A stretch of DNA of 33,786 nucleotides from positions 8,372 through 42,157 of the forward strand of contig JAJPXG010000018.1 in the NCBI GenBank assembly GCA_021205565.1, given 5' to 3'. The stretch's first letter is position 1; each line of letters opens with the position of its first letter. A program made the translations under genes and the position numbers. The notes under the pieces are model-generated. The model was not told the origin of the DNA. It searched no databases and saw only the letters and a list, made by a program, of their open reading frames with translations. This DNA comes from Lachnospiraceae bacterium. GTDB lineage: Bacteria > Bacillota > Clostridia > Lachnospirales > Lachnospiraceae. Positions 8,154 through 17,016 of this stretch are shown here, one piece after another.

Positions 8154-9638
8154 TTACCGGATAATCCCGCTTCTGATTTTGGTTTCCAGAATCCGCAGAA
8201 CACTTTCCTCAAGCCGCGCCTCGCTAATCTCTCCGCTTTGCACCGCCTCATACACACCTTCGACAGCTTCCTGAAGGTTCTCTGGCATCAGAATCATATC
8301 CACGCCCGCCTGAATGGCCATCACCGCGGCTTCTGCGGAGGAATAGCGGTCCGTGATGGCTTCCATCTGCATGGAATCCGTAATAATCAGGCCATCAAAG
8401 CCAAGGTCGTCTCTCAGAATGCTGATCATGATATCCGAAAGTGTTGCCGGCAAATCAGACCCCGTCACCTGCGGCACAGAAATATGCCCCACCATGACAA
8501 AATCCGCCCCTGCACTGATTCCGCCTGCAAACGGCACAAGCTCTGTCTCCCAAAGCTCCGCAAGCGTTTTCGTAAGCTCCGTATAACCCTCATGACTGTC
8601 CGTGGAGGTATCCCCATGTCCCGGAAAATGCTTTAAAGTACACAAAATACCGCCGTCATGGAAGCCCTGCACCGCAGCTGCCACCATTTCAGAAACCACA
8701 GTTGCGTCAGAGCCAAACGACCTGTCCCCGATTACCGGATTGTCCGGGTTGGAATCCACGTCCGCCACGGGAGCGAAATCCAGATTAAATCCCAGTTCGC
8801 TGATCTCACTGCCGATGGTATATCCCACCTCATAGGCGTTCTGTGTGTTGCCGGTATCTCCAATCGTCTTCATATCAGGAAAAGAAGTCGTCCCCATGGC
8901 ACTGTTATTACCGATTCTGGCCACTGTCCCGCCTTCCTCGTCCACAGCGATAAACAGACCGATTTTCGAATAGGACTGGCTGTTCGAAATCATGGTGCTG
9001 CACTGATCCCTGGTCAGAATATTGGCTGCGAAATATACGATTCCGCCCACCGGATAGTCTGAAAGCGCCTGCTTCGTCGTCTCACCGGCCTGCGTCGCCA
9101 CGCTCACGCCCGTCAGCTGCTCCGGCGTCACGATAAAAAGCTGACAGACCTGCTCCCACAGAGTCATATCAGATAAAATCTCAAGTGCCTGTTCTTCCAC
9201 CGAATCCGCAGTCTGTCCTCCTGTGGTCTGTCCATTTTCGTCCTGCCCGTCTGCGGCTGTGGAATCTCCGACACCGCCCGCAGCTGCACCGTCAGACTGT
9301 TCTTTTTCCTCAGCTTCATCCGTATCGGCCGCACCCGGTTCGGCTGCTTCAGTACTTCCTGTACCGCCTGTCGTCCCGGTATCCGCCGTCGGTGTTCCCT
9401 GAGAAGAAGCCTCTCCCGTTCCATTGCCCGTACCGGATTGACCGCCCGTATCCTCGTGATTCTCCGTAATCTCTACCATGTCGATCTGTCCGGTCGAATC
9501 ATCTCCACTGCTTCGGCTCAGGATAAAAAGCTCCACACCCAGAATAATCATCAGGGCAACCACTATGAGTCCGGCGATCGTACTGCCCTGATTCTTTATT
9601 CTTTTCTTTGACCCTTTCTTTTTTCTTCTGTTTCCCAT
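8154..9638 (-). CDS. nagZ: Membrane-anchored GH3 beta-N-acetylhexosaminidase (NagZ-like)
   Basis: The protein is about 494 residues. A basic N-terminus (MGNRRKKKGSKKR) and one membrane segment (about 20-42) are followed by a Gly/Thr/Glu-rich linker to about residue 150 and then the GH3 barrel. KHFPGHGDTSTDSH (336-349) carries the Asp347/His349 acid-base pair of NagZ-type enzymes, and Asp421 in IITDSM is the expected nucleophile. This family removes N-acetylglucosamine from muropeptides or other chitobiose-type ends; the anchor puts the enzyme outside the membrane, fitting wall turnover. The ATG at 9638 has AGGAG eight bases upstream; a GTG two codons earlier is too close to it. It follows hemW by 66 bases and ends at a terminator, so it is probably the last gene of the lepA-hemW transcript. 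The exact substrate is not proven. Confidence 0.88.
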   Translation of the reverse strand: MGNRRKKKGSKKRIKNQGSTIAGLIVVALMIILGVELFILSRSSGDDSTGQIDMVEITENHEDTGGQSGTGNGTGEASSQGTPTADTGTTGGTGSTEAAEPGAADTDEAEEKEQSDGAAAGGVGDSTAADGQDENGQTTGGQTADSVEEQALEILSDMTLWEQVCQLFIVTPEQLTGVSVATQAGETTKQALSDYPVGGIVYFAANILTRDQCSTMISNSQSYSKIGLFIAVDEEGGTVARIGNNSAMGTTSFPDMKTIGDTGNTQNAYEVGYTIGSEISELGFNLDFAPVADVDSNPDNPVIGDRSFGSDATVVSEMVAAAVQGFHDGGILCTLKHFPGHGDTSTDSHEGYTELTKTLAELWETELVPFAGGISAGADFVMVGHISVPQVTGSDLPATLSDIMISILRDDLGFDGLIITDSMQMEAITDRYSSAEAAVMAIQAGVDMILMPENLQEAVEGVYEAVQSGEISEARLEESVLRILETKIRSGIIR

Positions 9639-9704
9639 CGTCACTGCTCCTGAAAGCTGTAATCTGAGATATCTGTTCTTTTTTGCCTGCCGCCACGAAG
9701 GCTT

Positions 9705-11033
9705 TTACTCCAGAAAGCGCACAAATACCATATTGCTGACATCAATGCCTCTGGGCGTCAGATATAATCTGTCGCCGTCCGCAGACCGCTCCATGAGCCC
9801 GTCCGCGATACTTGACTCTATTGCCTCTTTAAACTGTCCTTCTGCGTCCCCGCCAAACTGAGCGCGAAAAGCACTCTGTGACACACCACGCATACAGCGC
9901 AGGCCAAGGAAATAAAACTCCTCCATCTCTTCCCGCGGGGTGAGCGGCTGCCGTTCTTCGTAAATTTCTTTGTATGGCTCTTTACGGCATTCCGTGCACT
10001 TCTCATTTTTGGTTTCGTTCCTTTCTTCGCCTCCGCTGCTTCTTTGATGCCGCTGTCCAATGTCCATGACGGACTGTTCTTTTTGAACATCCGTGATATG
10101 CTCATCCCGGCTTAAGCTACCAGTGCTTTCAGCCAGCGTAAGTCCGTTCTCCTCTTTCCGGTCTGCTTCGCCCATACCCCAGGTCAGATATTTCGACAGA
10201 TCTGACTGATTTCTGTACCTCGTATGATCATATAATGACGCCGCTCCCAGGCCCAGCCCCAGATACGCGCCGCGCTCCCAGTACACCAGGTTATGGCGGC
10301 ATTCCTTCCCGGGCAGGGCATAGTTGGAGATCTCATAACGCTCATACCCATACTCGTGCAAAATCTCCCCGGTACGCTGATACATCAGCCGGTCCAGGTC
10401 CTCATCCGGCAGGTTCAGTTCCATCTCATAAAAAGGCGTCCCCTCCTCCACGATCAGGCTGTAAGCCGAAATATGTTCCGGCTTTAAGGCCAGAACCCTG
10501 GTCAGTGTATCCTCATACTGCGCCAAGGTCTGCCCCGGAAGGGCGCTCATCAGATCCACATTGATATTCTCAAAGCCCGCCTCCCTTGCCCATGCAAAGG
10601 TCTGCAGAAACTGCTCATATGTATGAATACGACCCAGCGTCTTTAACAGACCGTCATCCGCAGACTGTAAACCAATGGACAGGCGGTTAAATCCCGCCTC
10701 CCTGTATAACCGCAGCGCCTGTAACGATGCGGTGCCCGGATTGCATTCCAGGGAAATCTCCGCGTCCGGATCTACATTGAAATAATGGAATATCGTCTCC
10801 AGCACCTGACATAAGCCCTCCGCATCCACCGCAGTGGGCGTACCGCCGCCAAAAAAAACAGTGCTGACCCGATACTCCGGAAATGCTGCAGCCTTATCCC
10901 CAATCTCCTGACAGAGCCTGTGCAAATACTGCTCCTGAATCGCCAAGGACGCGGGAGCAGACAGAAAATCACAGTATAAACATTTTCTGACGCAGAAGGG
11001 GATATGGACGTAAATGCTTAAATCCCTGCTCAC
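9705..11033 (-). CDS. hemW: Radical-SAM heme chaperone HemW, with a hydrophilic insertion
   Basis: The sequence HIPFCVRKCLYCDF near the N-terminus holds the CxxxCxxC iron-sulfur motif of the radical-SAM family. GGGTPT, the ISLECNPG region and the C-terminal LTPREEMEEF...GLR domain match HemW (formerly called HemN-like), which binds heme and passes it to respiratory proteins; it is not coproporphyrinogen dehydrogenase. The protein is about 442 residues against roughly 380 in typical HemW. The excess is a charged insertion near residues 290-363 containing a CTEC motif. I prefer the GTG at 11033, seven bases after AGGAGG; an ATG at 11039 sits only one base from it. It follows lepA, the usual Firmicute order, but hrcA does not come next here. 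Confidence 0.9.
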   Translation of the reverse strand: MSRDLSIYVHIPFCVRKCLYCDFLSAPASLAIQEQYLHRLCQEIGDKAAAFPEYRVSTVFFGGGTPTAVDAEGLCQVLETIFHYFNVDPDAEISLECNPGTASLQALRLYREAGFNRLSIGLQSADDGLLKTLGRIHTYEQFLQTFAWAREAGFENINVDLMSALPGQTLAQYEDTLTRVLALKPEHISAYSLIVEEGTPFYEMELNLPDEDLDRLMYQRTGEILHEYGYERYEISNYALPGKECRHNLVYWERGAYLGLGLGAASLYDHTRYRNQSDLSKYLTWGMGEADRKEENGLTLAESTGSLSRDEHITDVQKEQSVMDIGQRHQRSSGGEERNETKNEKCTECRKEPYKEIYEERQPLTPREEMEEFYFLGLRCMRGVSQSAFRAQFGGDAEGQFKEAIESSIADGLMERSADGDRLYLTPRGIDVSNMVFVRFLE

Positions 11034-11105
11034 AGGCATTCCTCCTCGCTCAGACGGCGCAGCGGCAGACGTGAAAGCCTGTCCGCTGGATTCATACGCT
11101 CCGTC

Positions 11106-12917
11106 CTACTCATCCAGCTTCAGCACGCTCATGAAGGCCTTCTGCGGAATCTCCACGTTGCCGATCTGGCGCATCCGCTTTTTGCCCTCCTTCTGCTTCT
11201 CTAAAAGCTTTTTCTTGCGGGAAATATCGCCGCCGTAGCACTTGGCCAGGACGTCCTTGCGCATGGCCTTCACGGTTTCCCGCGCGATAATCTTGCCGCC
11301 CACGGCCGCCTGAATCGGAATCTCGAACAGGTGGCGCGGAATCTCGTCCTTTAACTTCTCGCACATTTTGCGGCCCCGCTCATAAGCGCTGTCCGCGTGT
11401 ACAATAAAGGAAAGCGCGTCCACCTCCTCGCGGTTGACCAGGATGTCCAGCTTCACCAGTGAGGATGTCTCATAGCCCTTGAGCTCATAGTCAAAGCTCG
11501 CATAGCCGCGGGAACGGCTTTTTAAGGCGTCAAAGAAGTCGTAGATGATTTCATTCAAGGGCAGCTCATATTTCAGTAAAACACGGGTGGTCTCAATGTA
11601 CTCCGTGCTGATATATCGACCTCTCCGCTCCTGGCACAGCTGCATGATCGGCCCAATGTAATCCGTGGTAACCATAATCTCCGCGCTGACGATCGGCTCC
11701 TCCATGTGCTCGATCTGCGAGGGATCCGGCAGGTTGGAGGGATTGGTCAGCTCGATGACGGTGCCGTCTGTCTTATAAACCTTGTAAACCACGCCGGGCG
11801 CGGTCGTCACAAGGTCCAGATTGTACTCGCGCTCCAGACGCTCCTGGATGATTTCCAGATGCAGCAGTCCCAGAAAGCCGCAGCGGAAGCCAAAGCCGAG
11901 AGCAATGGAGGTCTCGGGTTCATAATTTAAGCTGGCGTCATTTAACTGCAGCTTCTCCAGCGCATCCCGCAGGTCCGGATATTTCGCCCCGTCAGCCGGA
12001 TACATACCGCAGTAAACCATGGACTGCACCTTTTTATAACCGGCAAGCGGCTCGGCGCAGGGATTGTCATCGTCTGTAATGGTATCGCCCACCGCGGTAT
12101 CGCGGACATTTTTAATCGAGGCAGTGATGTAGCCTACCATGCCGGCAGACAGCTCCTCGCAGGGGATAAAGCGGCCCGCGCCGAAATATCCCACCTCCAC
12201 GACCTCCTCTACCGCACCGGTAGCCATCATGCGGATGCGCGTGCCCTTGCGGACTGAGCCATCCATCAGGCGCACAAAAGCAATGACGCCCTTATAGGAA
12301 TCGTATAAAGAGTCAAAAATCAGAGCCTTTAAGGGCGCGTTTTCGTCGCCCGACGGAGCCGGAATCTTTGTCACTACCTGCTCCAAAACCTCGTCAATAT
12401 TGATGCCGTTTTTGGCGCTGATTAAGGGCGCGTCCATCGCCTCTAAGCCGATAACGTCCTCAATCTCAGCCTTCACCCGCTCCGGGTCAGCGCTCGGCAG
12501 GTCGATTTTATTGATCACGGGAAAGACCTCCAGGTCGTGATCCAGCGCCAGATAGACATTTGCCAGCGTCTGGGCCTCAATTCCCTGCGCCGCGTCCACC
12601 ACTAAAATCGCACCGTCGCAGGCCGCCAACGACCGGCTGACCTCGTAATTAAAATCCACATGGCCGGGGGTATCGATCAGGTTGAAAATATACTCCTGCC
12701 CGTCCTTCGCCTTATAAATCGTGCGCACCGCCTGAGCCTTGATGGTAATACCCCGCTCGCGCTCTAAATCCATATTATCCAGCACCTGCGCCTGCATCTC
12801 GCGCTGCGTTAAAAGACCGGTCATCTCAATAATGCGGTCCGCCAGCGTGGACTTGCCGTGGTCGATGTGGGCGATGATGCAGAAATTTCTGATTTTACTC
12901 TGATCGGTATGTGACAT
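11106..12917 (-). CDS. lepA: Elongation factor 4 (LepA) GTPase
   Basis: The 603-residue protein has the standard LepA length. AHIDHGKST (16-24) is the P-loop; further GTPase motifs include the switch sequence ERERGITIK, the DTPGH motif and NKID. The C-terminal part keeps the LepA-specific end domain ([10 protein letters not shown]-type sequence, here [10 protein letters not shown], then the KQKEGKKRM region). LepA is a ribosome-associated GTPase that acts on translating or assembling ribosomes. GGAGAG precedes the ATG, and a good promoter lies 101-129 bases upstream (13018-13046). The gene leads the lepA-hemW-nagZ group and sits next to spoIIP, as in Bacillus and many Clostridia. Confidence 0.98.
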   Translation of the reverse strand: MSHTDQSKIRNFCIIAHIDHGKSTLADRIIEMTGLLTQREMQAQVLDNMDLERERGITIKAQAVRTIYKAKDGQEYIFNLIDTPGHVDFNYEVSRSLAACDGAILVVDAAQGIEAQTLANVYLALDHDLEVFPVINKIDLPSADPERVKAEIEDVIGLEAMDAPLISAKNGINIDEVLEQVVTKIPAPSGDENAPLKALIFDSLYDSYKGVIAFVRLMDGSVRKGTRIRMMATGAVEEVVEVGYFGAGRFIPCEELSAGMVGYITASIKNVRDTAVGDTITDDDNPCAEPLAGYKKVQSMVYCGMYPADGAKYPDLRDALEKLQLNDASLNYEPETSIALGFGFRCGFLGLLHLEIIQERLEREYNLDLVTTAPGVVYKVYKTDGTVIELTNPSNLPDPSQIEHMEEPIVSAEIMVTTDYIGPIMQLCQERRGRYISTEYIETTRVLLKYELPLNEIIYDFFDALKSRSRGYASFDYELKGYETSSLVKLDILVNREEVDALSFIVHADSAYERGRKMCEKLKDEIPRHLFEIPIQAAVGGKIIARETVKAMRKDVLAKCYGGDISRKKKLLEKQKEGKKRMRQIGNVEIPQKAFMSVLKLDE

Positions 12918-13017
12918 ACTGCTCTCCGTATTCTTTTCATTTCTCGAAGCATAAATCTGCGGACCCTGCAGTGGAAAGTCCCCGCTTTCTTTTGTCTGTC
13001 AAAGGCCCTTTTCGCGT

Positions 13018-13046
13018 ATTTTAACACATTTTCTCATCTCTGTCCA
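13018..13046 (-). promoter_or_regulatory. Promoter of the lepA group
   Basis: TGGACA (13041-13046) and TAAAAT (13018-13023) are 17 bases apart on the minus strand, each matching five of six consensus bases. This gives lepA a leader of about 95 bases. The region between it and the spoIIP stop (13047-13174) shows no clear terminator or gene. Confidence 0.65.
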
Positions 13047-13174
13047 CACAATACATGGCCCTGCCCCACACCACTGCGGCCTCAGATCCACGACCCTGTT
13101 CTATTTCTCAGGCATCGAAGTCTTATATTTTTCCGTCTATTGTCATCAGACAGTACACCGCCGTATATTCACAT

Positions 13175-14527
13175 TCAATCCGCCTCTCCGCTCAGCACCT
13201 GATCCAGGACAAAGGCCAGTATCTCGCAGGTATTCATTGCCTCCTCCACTGTATTGGTCTGGGCGCCCAGCTCAATCAGCAGATATTTCGGCATCAGGTG
13301 CATGTTATAGCGCCAGGCCTTCAGATAAATACCCCGCGTGATACCCGGAAAATAGCTCTCCGCAATGACCTCGGCCTGAAAGGAAAACGCCAGATTGGCC
13401 GACAGATTTTCATTATAAAGATAATCGATCGGACCGGAGGCCGTGCGGCTGATGCCGTTAAAAAACATAAAGCGCGCGCAGTCCTTTCCCTCATAGGTAT
13501 ACACCAGCTTCGTCCCTTCCGCGACCGCGTCCCTGTGCAGATCGATAACCACCTCAATGCTGGGGTATTCCTCCAAAAGCGCCTCAATCGCCGGCAGCGC
13601 GTTGCTGTAAGCATCGTCCCGGCTCGGCAGATCATAGGTCCCCTCATGGTGCAGGACCGAGTACCCGTAGCTTTCCAGAAGCTGTGTCAGTCGCTCGCCC
13701 ACACCCACAATCGTAGTGGAAGGATCACTGGCGTCCGAATCAGCATAGGTCTCCTGTGAATGACTGTGATAAATCAGAATCTGCGGTGCCTCATCCTCCT
13801 TGCTGATGGTACAGTCATAGGAGGTCAGGCTTTCCAGATTGATCAGCGAAGCCGTGGCCTGCGTGGAGGAATCCACCACATAAAATTCCTTAATCAGTGC
13901 CTCAAAGCTGTCAAAATCCGCAAGGTTAAAGGTCTGCTGTTTCACAGGTGAAAAATCCCTGCCCGCGTCCTGCGAAGTGAGTTCATCCAGAACGGTCAGA
14001 TCCGGAACTATCTCCACCATGCCCTGCGTGGTATCGGAGTCCTGTCCGGAAACGGTCTCCTGCGCCAAACCGGCTGCCTCCTGGTCTGTGCCGCCATATA
14101 TATTTTCCTGCAATAAATCCGCCTGTGCGTCCGGTTCCACCGAAAGAAGCAGGGAAGTGTCGATGTCCGCAGCGTCGGTGTCATTCGTCTTGCCAGCGCC
14201 CTCACCCGTGTTCACATAAGTACCATACACCGCTTCCCCGGAAGTCTCCGTAATCGTCCCCTCCCGGACAGCCTCCTCAAAGCTGTAGCTGATGAGCTGC
14301 GGCGACAATAGCCTTTCCAGCAGGCTCATGCGTGGAGTTTCCATATGTACCGCGTATTTCACAATAGAGGGCTGGCTTTGCTGAAGCACCCACGCGGCTA
14401 TCGTTCTGAACCTCTGAGCCGGAAGCCGGAACATAAGGCCAAAAAACACCGCAAAGAAAGCAATCAGAATCGCCCCTTTCAGCAAACCGGCCCATATGTT
14501 CTGTTTCCGTCTGTATACGCGCTGCAT
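13175..14527 (-). CDS. spoIIP: Stage II sporulation protein P, peptidoglycan amidase/endopeptidase
   Basis: The 450-residue protein has one N-terminal membrane segment (about 13-33), a long acidic linker (about 85-200) and a C-terminal SpoIIP catalytic domain. IYHSHSQET (252-260; His254, His256, Glu259) and DLHRD (329-333; His331) match the conserved metal-binding and catalytic residues of the family. SpoIIP works with SpoIID and SpoIIM in the mother cell to degrade septal peptidoglycan so that the mother-cell membrane can engulf the forespore. GGAGG lies five bases before the ATG. It follows gpr by 79 bases, and that gap holds a candidate sigma-E promoter, fitting mother-cell expression independent of gpr. 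The acidic linker is the least conserved part. Confidence 0.95.
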   Translation of the reverse strand: MQRVYRRKQNIWAGLLKGAILIAFFAVFFGLMFRLPAQRFRTIAAWVLQQSQPSIVKYAVHMETPRMSLLERLLSPQLISYSFEEAVREGTITETSGEAVYGTYVNTGEGAGKTNDTDAADIDTSLLLSVEPDAQADLLQENIYGGTDQEAAGLAQETVSGQDSDTTQGMVEIVPDLTVLDELTSQDAGRDFSPVKQQTFNLADFDSFEALIKEFYVVDSSTQATASLINLESLTSYDCTISKEDEAPQILIYHSHSQETYADSDASDPSTTIVGVGERLTQLLESYGYSVLHHEGTYDLPSRDDAYSNALPAIEALLEEYPSIEVVIDLHRDAVAEGTKLVYTYEGKDCARFMFFNGISRTASGPIDYLYNENLSANLAFSFQAEVIAESYFPGITRGIYLKAWRYNMHLMPKYLLIELGAQTNTVEEAMNTCEILAFVLDQVLSGEAD

Positions 14528-14577
14528 ATATGCCTCCGTGCCACTTATTTACCGTCATACGCAACCTTCTCTTTCTT

Positions 14578-14605
14578 ATTGTATGTCCCAAAAGCCCGGA
14601 TATGC
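14578..14605 (-). promoter_or_regulatory. Candidate sigma-E promoter of spoIIP
   Basis: Minus-strand CATACAAT (14578-14585) matches the sigma-E -10 consensus, with GCATATC (14599-14605) 13 bases upstream as the -35 element. The element starts just past the gpr stop codon and gives spoIIP a leader of about 45 bases. In B. subtilis spoIIP has its own sigma-E promoter downstream of gpr; the same arrangement here is inferred from sequence. Confidence 0.7.
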
Positions 14606-14606
14606 C

Positions 14607-15497
14607 TCACTCCGTCAGCGCATTAATCGCCTCCGACAGCGTAAAGCTCAGCCGCTCCGTCATCTCATCGATCTCCTTCGTCGTCACATACATATTCCGG
14701 AATTTTTCAAGACGAAGGTCGGGGCTGCCGAAATTACCCCCACTCCGGACAGCGTCCCGCACAATGGTGGCCGCATCCACAACCATGGGAATCCCCACTG
14801 CAATCACCGGCACGCCGAGCGTTTCCTGATTGATGGCGTTTCTGTGGTTGCCAACGCCGCTGCCGGGCGCAATCCCCGTGTTGCTGATCTGAATCGTCTG
14901 ATAAAGCCGGCTGACACTTCCGGCAGCCAGTGAATCCAGCACCAGCACAGCGTCCGGCTTTAATCTGTCCGTGATACTCGCCACCACCTCGGCCGTCTCG
15001 ATTCCGGTCTTTGCCATAACGCCCGGCTCAATCGCGGACAGCACTGTGATTTCTCTCTCTCCCTCTTTTCCTGACAGTGCCAAAAGGTGACGGTTGACCG
15101 CCAGATGATCAATCGCTCTCGGCCCCAGCGCATCCGCTGTCACCGCGCGGTTGCCCAGACCGACCACCAACAGCTCCTCCCTGTCTTTGCGCGCTGGCAG
15201 AAGTGCCCTGATCTGGCGGCATAAAAGAGAGCTGATTTCCCTGTGATACGCCTTATCCTCCCTCGCCAGAGAGGGCGCTTCGATGGTGATATAGACACCC
15301 ATCGGTTTTCCCATGCACTGCGCCGCTTCCTCACTTTCCACATATACCCTGGTAATCTCCGCGCCCGCCTGCCCCGCGTGCAGCGTCTCCACTCTAAGAC
15401 CTTTGGGTACGGCATTCTCATTCTGCAGGCGCTCTCCCGCCTCCAGCGCCAGGTCCGTGCGGTTCTCTGTGCGCAGGTTTTCTTCTTTTTCAATCAT
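14607..15497 (-). CDS. gpr: Germination protease GPR (A25 family)
   Basis: The 296-residue protein is short next to the Bacillus protein of about 370 but typical for Clostridia. Asp122 in VTADALGP and Asp188 in VLDSLAA match the two catalytic aspartates of this unusual aspartic protease. The N-terminus ENRTDLALEAGE carries the known self-processing site, with cleavage expected between Asp15 and Leu16 to turn the inactive zymogen into active enzyme. GPR is made in the forespore and degrades small acid-soluble DNA-binding proteins when the spore germinates. A candidate sigma-G promoter lies upstream, and rpsT is divergent, as in Bacillus. The ribosome site (GAAAGAG) is modest. Confidence 0.97.
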   Translation of the reverse strand: MIEKEENLRTENRTDLALEAGERLQNENAVPKGLRVETLHAGQAGAEITRVYVESEEAAQCMGKPMGVYITIEAPSLAREDKAYHREISSLLCRQIRALLPARKDREELLVVGLGNRAVTADALGPRAIDHLAVNRHLLALSGKEGEREITVLSAIEPGVMAKTGIETAEVVASITDRLKPDAVLVLDSLAAGSVSRLYQTIQISNTGIAPGSGVGNHRNAINQETLGVPVIAVGIPMVVDAATIVRDAVRSGGNFGSPDLRLEKFRNMYVTTKEIDEMTERLSFTLSEAINALTE

Positions 15498-15537
15498 AGT
15501 GTTTTCTCTTTCTGTTCCGGGGACTGTTTTCTGCCTC

Positions 15538-15566
15538 TATTTTGAACTTTTTTGAGACATTTATGC
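15538..15566 (-). promoter_or_regulatory. Candidate sigma-G promoter of gpr
   Basis: Minus-strand GCATA (15562-15566) and CAAAATA (15538-15544) are 17 bases apart. This resembles the forespore sigma-G consensus (GMATR, about 18 bases, CATNMTA), with one mismatch in the -10 element. It lies about 40 bases before the gpr ATG and is close to, but does not overlap, the divergent rpsT promoter. Confidence 0.55.
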
Positions 15567-15575
15567 AAAAATCTA

Positions 15576-15604
15576 TTGACAAAAGATAAGGGAAAAATTA
15601 CAAT
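15576..15604 (+). promoter_or_regulatory. Sigma-A promoter of rpsT
   Basis: A perfect TTGACA (15576-15581) is followed after 17 bases by TACAAT (15599-15604). The predicted leader is about 85 bases and contains a small hairpin, CGTGTC with GATACG. Ribosomal-protein leaders are often autoregulatory, but I cannot match this one to a known class. Confidence 0.82.
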
Positions 15605-15694
15605 AATCAAAGTGTGTTCGCCGCATTCCGTGTCTGATGCCGCGGATACGTTTGAAAGAATCGAAATGTATCTTATATATGGGAGGTGTACATC

Positions 15695-15958
15695 TTGGCA
15701 AATATCAAATCTGCAAAGAAGCGTATCTTAGTCAACAATCAGAAGTACGAGAGAAATAAAGCCATCAAGTCCCGCGTTAAGACGGAGACCAAGAAAGTCT
15801 ATGCTGCTGTGGAGTCCGGCGATAAAGCTGCCGCTGCCGCTGCTTTGGCTGAAGCGACTTCCGTGATTGAGAAAGCTGCCAGCAAGGGTGTTTTTCATAA
15901 AAATACCGCTGCCCGCAAGGTATCTGCGATCGCGAAGGCTGTCAATACAATGGCTTAA
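15695..15958 (+). CDS. rpsT: 30S ribosomal protein S20, TTG start
   Basis: The 87-residue basic protein begins (M)ANIKSAKKRI, the classical S20 N-terminus, and continues through the helical 16S rRNA-binding body to AKAVNTMA. The start is the TTG at 15695, eight bases after GGAGG. The frame can be extended to a GTG at 15686, but that would fall on the ribosome site and add residues foreign to S20. A TTG start is notable for a highly expressed ribosomal protein and may hold down translation. It is the only plus-strand gene I support. It has its own consensus promoter and terminator and is divergent from gpr. Confidence 0.97.
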   Translation: MANIKSAKKRILVNNQKYERNKAIKSRVKTETKKVYAAVESGDKAAAAAALAEATSVIEKAASKGVFHKNTAARKVSAIAKAVNTMA

Positions 15959-16053
15959 TATCAATATCCGTTCACTTAAAAGGCAGTACGTCCCAAACCC
16001 TCAGGACATATACTGTGTTTCTGTAAACGCATGACAATCATCTGATGATCATC

Positions 16054-16083
16054 GGGTCCGCCCAGAAGGCGGACCCTTTTTTT
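16054..16083 (+). terminator. Rho-independent terminator of rpsT
   Basis: A perfect 9-bp stem, GGGTCCGCC with GGCGGACCC, has a five-base CAGAA loop and is followed by seven T residues on the plus strand. It also separates rpsT from the convergent sigma-factor gene. Confidence 0.95.
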
Positions 16084-16091
16084 GTCCCCAT

Positions 16092-16658
16092 TCACTTCCA
16101 CTCATCCTGCAGCCTTCTGCGTATCCGGTACATGTTGTTGCTGACGCTCTTATTGCTCAGATGCATATCCTCCGCCAGCTCTGTTATGGTAGAGCCGCCC
16201 AGAAAATATGCCCGCGCCAGCTTCTCGGAATCCCTGCGGTACAGACTGTGAAGAAGATCCTCCATCACCACCATATCATAGGCCGGATCCTCCACCGCAA
16301 TACTGTCCTCATACAGCTTCTCCGTCCGTGCATAAACGCGCCTGTAATACCTGCGGCTGATATGCTTCGCCGTCAGCAAAAGCCAGCCGCAGGGGTTGGG
16401 ATGCTCCCGCAGCATATTCCACTGCTCCAGCGCTTCCGCATATGTCTCCTGCACCAGGTCCTCTACCTCGTGAGTGTCCGCCACCCGCGAATAAAGATAC
16501 TGCCGCACCATCGTCTGGGTACGCTTATAGAAGCACTCAAAGTCCTCCTGCGGTAGGTCTTCCTCTGCCAGCTCTACACCCGTCCGGCCTTCTGCAGCCA
16601 GGCTTTCTGCCGTCAGCTCTTCTGCTGCCAGTTCTTTTCCCGCCGGATCTTTCTCCAT
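16092..16658 (-). CDS. Sigma-70 family (ECF-like) RNA polymerase sigma factor
   Basis: The protein has 188 residues. An acidic Ala/Glu-rich N-terminal extension (1-40) precedes a sigma region 2-like segment (about 44-110, including VEDLVQETYAEALEQWN). A region 4-like helix-turn-helix follows (about 138-186, STITELAEDMHLSNKSVSNN). Such small sigma factors direct RNA polymerase to a limited set of promoters. No anti-sigma factor is adjacent; instead an XRE-type regulator overlaps it by one base (TGATG), so the two are probably translationally coupled and function together. There is no strong ribosome site of its own, which supports coupling. Target genes cannot be predicted. The gene converges on rpsT. 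Confidence 0.8.
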   Translation of the reverse strand: MEKDPAGKELAAEELTAESLAAEGRTGVELAEEDLPQEDFECFYKRTQTMVRQYLYSRVADTHEVEDLVQETYAEALEQWNMLREHPNPCGWLLLTAKHISRRYYRRVYARTEKLYEDSIAVEDPAYDMVVMEDLLHSLYRRDSEKLARAYFLGGSTITELAEDMHLSNKSVSNNMYRIRRRLQDEWK

Positions 16659-16963
16659 CAGTCAGGAAAATATCTCTTCTTGAAAAATTCATCCAGCGAT
16701 ATCTGCAGACCGCAGCAAATATGCCAGATCGTGACGATGCCCGGATTCAGACTTCTGCCATAAAGGATACTCTTGAGTGTGGACGGGTGGACACCGGAGA
16801 GCTTGGCCAGCTCCGTGACGGTGATTCTTCTCGCTCTGCAGAGCTGTAAAATTCTGCGGTTGAGCTGTTCGACAAGCCGCTTGTCGTCGGCACTGGACCG
16901 ACCGGTTTTGCAGCTTTTCTTTGGTAAGAGATTATCTTCTGTAGAAGCTTGCAGATTGTCCAT
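16658..16963 (-). CDS. XRE-family helix-turn-helix regulator
   Basis: This 101-residue protein has a Cro/CI-type helix-turn-helix over residues about 33-95. ITVTELAKLSGVHPSTLKSI is the clear helix-turn-helix core, and the end (ISLDEFFKKRYF) is typical of small XRE regulators of Clostridia. The N-terminal 30 residues are polar and less conserved. AAGGAG lies five bases before the ATG. It is the first gene of a two-gene unit with the sigma-like factor. A palindrome over the -35 region of their shared promoter could be its own operator, but this is inference. Confidence 0.85.
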   Translation of the reverse strand: MDNLQASTEDNLLPKKSCKTGRSSADDKRLVEQLNRRILQLCRARRITVTELAKLSGVHPSTLKSILYGRSLNPGIVTIWHICCGLQISLDEFFKKRYFPD

Positions 16964-17016
16964 ATAATCTCCTTCCCCGGAAGCATCCCTGTCGTCAGAA
17001 TACTCCCGTATGGGAC

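Noticed and set aside
13055-13759. A 234-codon plus-strand frame opposite spoIIP
   Set aside because: It is antisense to conserved SpoIIP active-site sequence, with no ribosome site.
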